Position numbers and translations under genes: made by a program. The notes beneath the pieces are model-generated. The model was not told where the DNA came from, did not search any database, and worked only from the letters and a program-made list of their open reading frames with translations. A DNA stretch of 63,959 nucleotides from Bacillota bacterium. GTDB lineage: Bacteria > Bacillota > Clostridia > Acetivibrionales > DTU013. The number at the start of each line of letters is the position of its first letter. The first letter of the stretch is position 1. Location: assembly GCA_023411715.1 (NCBI GenBank), contig JAEYOM010000113.1:1-63959 (forward strand). The letters are read 5' to 3'. Shown piece after piece: positions 59,376 through 63,959 of the stretch.

Positions 59376-61814
59376 TTACATCTGGTGAGTCTGATCCTGT
59401 TTCGGCAGTACGGCGTTTTCATCGCCGAGCAGTACCGTTTCCTTCCGGTCCTCCGTATCCGGTACAACAGCCTGGGCTTTCGCGGATACCAGAGCTGTCT
59501 TGAGGACGGTATCCATATCCGATGCAAACACGAACCTCAGCTTGCTTCTGATATTTTCAGGGATATCATCGATATCCTTACGGTTTTCAGCAGGCACGAT
59601 TATTGTATCGATCCCGGCTCTGTGCGCAGCAAGAACCTTTTCCTTGAGTCCGCCTATCGGAAGCACCCTGCCTCTTAAAGTAATCTCACCCGTCATCGCA
59701 ACGTTACGTTTTACCGCGAGCCCTGTCAGGGCGGATACCATGGCTGTGGCGAGCGTTATCCCCGCGGACGGGCCATCCTTTGGTATTGCCCCCTCAGGCA
59801 CATGGATGTGTATATCATATTTGCTGTGGAAATCCTTTTCAATGTTAAGCAGTTCAGTCCTTGAGCGTATAAAGCTTATCGCAGCTTTCGCCGATTCCTT
59901 CATAACATCGCCCAGCTGTCCGGTAAGCTCAAACTTTCCGTTGCCGCTCATCAAAGTTACTTCTATCACTAGCGTGTCGCCCCCGACCGGAGTCCAGGCA
60001 AGTCCCGTTGCAAGCCCGACCTCGTCCTTTTCATTGGCCTTGTCGTAATGGAATCTCTTTGTACCCAGGTACTTTTCTATATTTGAAGGCGTCACACTTA
60101 CAGACTTCTTACCGCTCGATACGAGCATCCTCGCGGCTTTTCTGCAAACCGTCGCTATCTCCCTCTCGAGGTTTCTTACGCCCGCTTCCCTGGTGTAGTA
60201 ATTTATTATGCTTCTCAATGCATCTTCGCCCACCCTTAGGTGCTTCTTCTGAAGGCCGTGGGCCTTCATCTGCTTCCCAAGCAGATATTTCCCGGCGATG
60301 TTGACCTTCTCTTCTTCGGTGTAACCTGAAATGCTTATGACTTCCATCCTGTCCAGAAGCGGTCTCGGTATGGTATCGAGGTTATTTGCCGTCGTAATGA
60401 AAAGCACGTCCGACAGATCTACAGGCAGTTCAAGATAATGGTCCCTGAATGCAAAATTCTGCTCGGAGTCCAATACTTCAAGCATGGCTGACGACGGGTC
60501 CCCTCTGAAATCGCTGCTCATCTTGTCGATTTCATCGAGCAGTATAAGCGGGTTTGCGGAACCGGCCTGCTTAAGCGCCGTGATTATCCTGCCCGGCATG
60601 GCGCCTACATAGGTACGCCTGTGTCCCCTTATCTCGGCTTCATCCCTGACGCCGCCAAGAGACATGCGCACATAGTTCCTGTTGAGAGCTCTGGCTATAG
60701 ACTTGGCTATTGAAGTCTTGCCGACTCCGGGAGGTCCTGCGAGGCAGAGTATCGGACCCTTGAGATTGTTGTTCAGCTTCAGTACCGCAAGGTATTCTAT
60801 AATCCTCTCCTTGACCTTTGACAGGCCGTAATGGTCCTCTTCCAGGATATCCTCAGCCTTTTTGAGGTCAATGACTTCCCCGGTCTTCTTACTCCACGGA
60901 AGATCGAATATCCAGTCCAGATAGGTCCTGATGACCGAGCCCTCCGCAGAGCCGGAAGCCATTTTCAGCAAACGGTCAAGTTCCTTGAGAACTTTCTTTT
61001 CGACTTCCTCCGGCAAATCGGCTTTTTCGAGCTTCGCCTTATACTCATCGACTTCGGCTGTAATACCTTCCTTGTCACCAAGCTCAGTTTGAATCGCCTT
61101 AATCTGCTCCCTCAGGTAATATTCGCGCTGCGACTTGTCGATCTGCTTGCGTACACGGAGGCTGATATTCTTCTCCGCTTCAAGGATTTCAATCTCATTC
61201 ATCAAAAGTTCAAGGATTTTTTCCATCCTTTTAACAGGATCGAACTCGCCGAGGATCTCCTGTTTCTGTTCCACCTTGAGCAGCATGTTCGACGCCGTTA
61301 CATCGGAGAGTTGGCCCAGGTCCTCTATCCCGTTCATGGACAAAACTGTGTCCGGTGAGATCTTGCCATTCAGTTTGGCGTAGTCGTCAAAAGTACCCAG
61401 GACTTTTCTCTTGAGCGCTTCAAATACAACTTTGCTGTTTTTGTCATCAGAAACTATTTTTTCTGCCACTTCAGCAATAAAGTAGGGCTCAGTCTGTACG
61501 TAATTCTTCACCTCAGCCCTGCTGATGCCTTCCACGAGCACTCTTATAGTGTCTCCCGGCAGTCTCAGAAGCTGCTTTACCTTCGAAATCGTACCAACAC
61601 TGTATATATCTTCTTCATCCGGCGAATCCGTCTTCGCGTCCTTCTGTGCTACGAGAAAGATCATCTGATTGTTTATCATCGCCTCGTCAAGCGCTTTTAT
61701 GGACTTTTCCCTTCCCACATCGAAGGTAAGTATCATATATGGAAACACCGTAAGGCCTCTAAGCGGCAAAAGCGGCAATGTTTGCTTTCTGATTGTCTTT
61801 TTTGATTCCGGCAT
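59376..61814 (-). CDS. lon: ATP-dependent Lon protease
   Basis: An 812-residue LonA protease of the cytoplasm. Residues about 12-205 are the substrate-binding LAN domain, followed by a coiled helical region. The AAA+ domain has Walker A 'GPPGVGKTSIAKSIA' (about 357) and Walker B 'LILLDEIDKM'. The proteolytic domain carries the catalytic Ser in 'PKDGPSAGITLA' (about 680) and the Lys in 'IGGLKEKVLAA' (about 722). It degrades misfolded and regulatory proteins. AAGGGGATGGTCAA precedes the ATG. It is a single gene. Confidence 0.96.
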   Translation of the reverse strand: MPESKKTIRKQTLPLLPLRGLTVFPYMILTFDVGREKSIKALDEAMINNQMIFLVAQKDAKTDSPDEEDIYSVGTISKVKQLLRLPGDTIRVLVEGISRAEVKNYVQTEPYFIAEVAEKIVSDDKNSKVVFEALKRKVLGTFDDYAKLNGKISPDTVLSMNGIEDLGQLSDVTASNMLLKVEQKQEILGEFDPVKRMEKILELLMNEIEILEAEKNISLRVRKQIDKSQREYYLREQIKAIQTELGDKEGITAEVDEYKAKLEKADLPEEVEKKVLKELDRLLKMASGSAEGSVIRTYLDWIFDLPWSKKTGEVIDLKKAEDILEEDHYGLSKVKERIIEYLAVLKLNNNLKGPILCLAGPPGVGKTSIAKSIARALNRNYVRMSLGGVRDEAEIRGHRRTYVGAMPGRIITALKQAGSANPLILLDEIDKMSSDFRGDPSSAMLEVLDSEQNFAFRDHYLELPVDLSDVLFITTANNLDTIPRPLLDRMEVISISGYTEEEKVNIAGKYLLGKQMKAHGLQKKHLRVGEDALRSIINYYTREAGVRNLEREIATVCRKAARMLVSSGKKSVSVTPSNIEKYLGTKRFHYDKANEKDEVGLATGLAWTPVGGDTLVIEVTLMSGNGKFELTGQLGDVMKESAKAAISFIRSRTELLNIEKDFHSKYDIHIHVPEGAIPKDGPSAGITLATAMVSALTGLAVKRNVAMTGEITLRGRVLPIGGLKEKVLAAHRAGIDTIIVPAENRKDIDDIPENIRSKLRFVFASDMDTVLKTALVSAKAQAVVPDTEDRKETVLLGDENAVLPKQDQTHQM

Positions 61815-61921
61815 TTGACCATCCCCTTACTAATCTTTGTTTCTCTGTTTTTTCTATCTATAATGCCTACTATATAATGGTCTTTATTATATCCTGTACA
61901 ATACTCTTTTTCAATTGTTTT

Positions 61922-62053
61922 ATATGGCATCACAGCCATATCCTACTTTTGCAAATATGGCGTCGCAGCCATTTCTTCCTTTAGAATATATGGCGTCGCA
62001 GCCATTTCTTCCTTTAGAATATATGGCGTTACAGCCATTTCTTCCTTTTAAAG
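61922..62053. repeat. Four 33-bp tandem repeats at the corA 3' end
   Basis: Copies lie at 61922, 61955, 61988 and 62021, each 33 bp; the middle two are identical. The corA stop codon lies in the last copy. On the minus strand each unit would encode 11 in-frame codons, and the other units have CGA where corA has its TAA stop. The units also contain a TGGC/GCCA mini-hairpin. The array probably arose by duplication of the corA end. Confidence 0.85.
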
Positions 62054-63156
62054 AAAAGTAGCATCAGCAGCGCCAATACGGCCATTATACCGAGAAGTGC
62101 AAAATAGCCCCACCGCCATCCGAGTTCGGGCATATAGCTGAAATTCATGCCATAGATGCCCGCGAGAAATGTAAGAGGAATGAATATGGTAGAAATTATG
62201 GTAAGTACCTTCATGATCTCGTTCATCCTGTTGCTTACGCTTGAGAGATAGACATCCAGCAGACCGGATAATATATCGCGATATATCTCGGTCGTGTCGA
62301 GGGCCTGCATCACATGATCGTAGAGGTCGCGCAGATATAAGCGCGTTTCATGGCCTACAAGCGGGGATTCGCCGCGTTCCAGGAGGTTTGCGACCTCCCT
62401 CAGGGGCCATATATTTTTATGTATGTAAAGCATATCGTTCTTGGTCTCAAGGATTTTGTTCAACGTACTGCGGACTGGTCTTGATATGAGTATTTCCTCC
62501 ACTTTCTCTATCATCTCTCCCTGCCGTTCAAGGACATCGAAATAATTATCAATGATCGCATCGAGCAGTGTATACGCCAGATAATCCGCGCCCATCTTCC
62601 TCAGCCTGACCCCGCTCCCGAGCCTCTCCCTGATCGGGTCGAATATGCGTGTCCTGCTCTCGCCCGCGGATATTACAAAGCCTTTTCCAAGAATGATATT
62701 TTGATGATCGGTATCGATTTCCCCTGTATTTTCATTAATAAACAGCTGCTTTACGGCAATAAATGTATAATCGCCATAATCCTCTATTTTGGGCCTTTCC
62801 TCGGTATTCAGCATATCCTCGAGCACCAGCGGGTGCAGGCCGAAAACAGATCCGACGGCGCCCAGCAGTTTTGTATCATGAAGGCCGTCGATATTTACCC
62901 AAGAGGTTTTTGCACTGTCGCGGTAATATACGAGATCGCCCGGATCGTCCACATTTATTTGCCGGATTTCCTTTTCATCATATTCAAGAACCGTTATCGT
63001 TACATTCTCGGTTTTAAGGCTTCCTACATGAACGAGGGATCCCGGAGGCAACCCCGTTTTGATGGACCTTTTGCCTGCGTATCTTTTTGTTATCCTTCCC
63101 GATGCCTGCTTGTTTCCGCTCTGGCTTTTCCCCTTACCATATTTCTTTCCGCTCAT
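62029..63156 (-). CDS. corA: Magnesium/cobalt transporter CorA
   Basis: A 375-residue CorA family channel. A basic N-terminal extension (about 1-40) precedes the cytoplasmic funnel domain. The C-terminus has two membrane segments ('LTIISTIFIPLTFLAGI' and 'GYFALLGIMAVLALLMLLFF') joined by the loop with the selectivity motif YGMNF, and ends in a basic 'KRKKWL'. It imports magnesium as a pentamer. Its 3' end merges into a 33-bp tandem repeat array. It starts 27 bp downstream of the partial gene at the window edge and may be co-transcribed with it. Confidence 0.95.
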   Translation of the reverse strand: MSGKKYGKGKSQSGNKQASGRITKRYAGKRSIKTGLPPGSLVHVGSLKTENVTITVLEYDEKEIRQINVDDPGDLVYYRDSAKTSWVNIDGLHDTKLLGAVGSVFGLHPLVLEDMLNTEERPKIEDYGDYTFIAVKQLFINENTGEIDTDHQNIILGKGFVISAGESRTRIFDPIRERLGSGVRLRKMGADYLAYTLLDAIIDNYFDVLERQGEMIEKVEEILISRPVRSTLNKILETKNDMLYIHKNIWPLREVANLLERGESPLVGHETRLYLRDLYDHVMQALDTTEIYRDILSGLLDVYLSSVSNRMNEIMKVLTIISTIFIPLTFLAGIYGMNFSYMPELGWRWGYFALLGIMAVLALLMLLFFKRKKWL

Positions 63157-63183
63157 TTCCGTTCATCCCCTCAGTTTTTTACG

Positions 63184-63959
63184 TCAACGTTTGTGCTGCA
63201 TAGCTTCCAAAGCCTTGTTAAAATTCAGCTCGGCATTGTCGAGCATCTCGCGGTCGGGAATCTTTTCCCCGTAACGTACCTGGTTATATACGGCTGCAAA
63301 AGGCGACAGCCCATCGGATACATTTTGCGATGCTCCGGCCTTTTTGACCAGTTCTGCCGGCGTATCGCTCCTATCAGGCTGAACTCCTGCCGCAGGCAGC
63401 ATTTTAAGAATGATCGAAAACATATACCTGACCCTCAGTACCGGATCCTTTATCCGGCGCAGATCCTTCCTGCCCGCTCTAACACTCCTGTTCGCGGCGA
63501 TATCGTTTTTTTGCCTTCTTTCAGGGATCACCGTCTCGGTTTCGTCTATATAATCCGAATTTGTATCGGCCTTATCTCCCCTTTCCAAAGAAAACAGCTT
63601 TTTCATCAGCTTCGCGAGCCTTCGCAATACTTTGGGAGCTATCCTGATAACTGCCAGTATCACCCTGTATGTTATGTAATAGAGGATAAAGCTCCTTACG
63701 ATATTAAAAATCAAATTCCCTACAGGAGATATGGATTGGGTCCCGAAATCAAACAAACTGCTATTCGATGGCCCTTTTTCCTGTGCTTCGTCGCCATTCA
63801 AAGGTAGGAGGGTCTTCGCGAGCCAAATAATAAACTTCATCAACAGTAAGGAAATCTGTCCGAACAGGCGCATTATTGCCATAACCACGGTTTTTAGATT
63901 GAACATCAGCAGTATAATGGCAAATACTACGCAAACGGCAACAGTATTAAAGCTCCTGA
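63184..63959 (-). CDS. Partial membrane protein, DUF4129-like C-terminus
   Basis: The frame is open to the right edge of the window, so only the C-terminal 258 or so residues are seen; a Met at 63906 is internal or an alternative start. There are hydrophobic segments at the start and near 'LIFNIVRSFILYYITYRVIL', then a charged linker. A helical C-terminus follows ('PVLRVRYMFSIILKMLPAAG', 'FAAVYNQVRYGEKIPDREML'), which resembles the DUF4129 domain often encoded beside transglutaminase-like proteins. The match is by eye only. Confidence 0.6.
   Translation of the reverse strand, partial: RSFNTVAVCVVFAIILLMFNLKTVVMAIMRLFGQISLLLMKFIIWLAKTLLPLNGDEAQEKGPSNSSLFDFGTQSISPVGNLIFNIVRSFILYYITYRVILAVIRIAPKVLRRLAKLMKKLFSLERGDKADTNSDYIDETETVIPERRQKNDIAANRSVRAGRKDLRRIKDPVLRVRYMFSIILKMLPAAGVQPDRSDTPAELVKKAGASQNVSDGLSPFAAVYNQVRYGEKIPDREMLDNAELNFNKALEAMQHKR

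Noticed and set aside
1..63959. rRNA or tRNA genes
   Set aside because: No rRNA-like blocks and no tRNA-like cloverleaf with a TTCRA motif were noticed, including at the integration site, where rlmD and not a tRNA is the target.

Overview
The window is a stretch of chromosome from a Gram-positive anaerobe of the class Clostridia (Bacillota). This is inferred from the gene repertoire: MecA adaptor, bactofilin with an M23 peptidase, VanW-like and PRC-barrel proteins, a pyruvate formate-lyase activase, LplB/LplC-type sugar transporters without their own ATPase, a GH67 alpha-glucuronidase, strong AGGAGG-type ribosome binding sites and many short rho-independent terminators. The right two thirds (about 18.6-64 kb) are ordinary chromosome of moderate base composition. 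The left 18.6 kb are visibly more AT-rich and read as an accessory island.

Left island (1-18.66 kb). At least three elements appear to be stacked end to end at the 3' end of the 23S rRNA methyltransferase gene rlmD (rumA), which is on the minus strand and ends at 18631. Two orphan rlmD 3' tails lie at 7110-7147 and 4369-4439. Each is abutted by a conserved 51-bp end sequence (7145-7195 and 4437-4487), and a third copy of that end sits at the window edge (3-53). The two right-hand elements also share a 42-bp motif exactly 43 nt past the rlmD stop. No intact integrase is visible. The outer element (3-4439) carries peptide deformylase, an XRE regulator, a metallo-beta-lactamase-fold hydrolase, a GrpB-family protein and a nucleotidyltransferase. 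The middle one (4437-7147) carries a YbhB-like protein, a short-chain dehydrogenase, a Crp/Fnr regulator and a frameshifted gene.

The inner element (7145-18.66 kb) carries the most interesting locus: a ribosomal-peptide (RiPP) cluster, all on the minus strand. It encodes five Cys-rich precursor peptides of 49-65 residues with seven cysteines in identical register, a radical SAM/SPASM maturase, an ABC exporter lacking a peptidase domain, a secreted S8 subtilase, a probably membrane-anchored S41 protease and a small lipoprotein. Downstream of a terminator-like hairpin follow a free-standing amino-acid adenylation enzyme and an Asp/Glu-type racemase. The likely logic is: precursors are made in excess, crosslinked by the radical SAM enzyme, exported, and trimmed outside by the S8 and/or S41 protease. 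The roles of the adenylating enzyme and racemase are open.

Core chromosome. 18.6-28.7 kb: rlmD, a large chemoreceptor, M23 peptidase plus bactofilin, a class A penicillin-binding protein and proB. 28.8-44.4 kb: a hemicellulose-related block placed between proB and proA, with a membrane-anchored AraC regulator, a decayed glycosidase, an Lpl-type sugar transporter whose binding protein carries an Ig-like domain, a second AraC regulator divergent from an alpha-glucuronidase, then proA and a second sugar transporter. 44.6-51.7 kb: a small unknown gene, pflA, a cupin-XRE regulator with a potABCD polyamine transporter, and an acyltransferase fused to a zinc ribbon. 51.7-64 kb: a glutamate-type symporter, a hairpin-rich repeat array, mecA, a fused amidase-deacetylase, VanW-like, PRC-barrel and membrane-anchored repeat proteins, lon, corA and a partial membrane protein at the right edge. 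No rRNA, tRNA or CRISPR array was seen.
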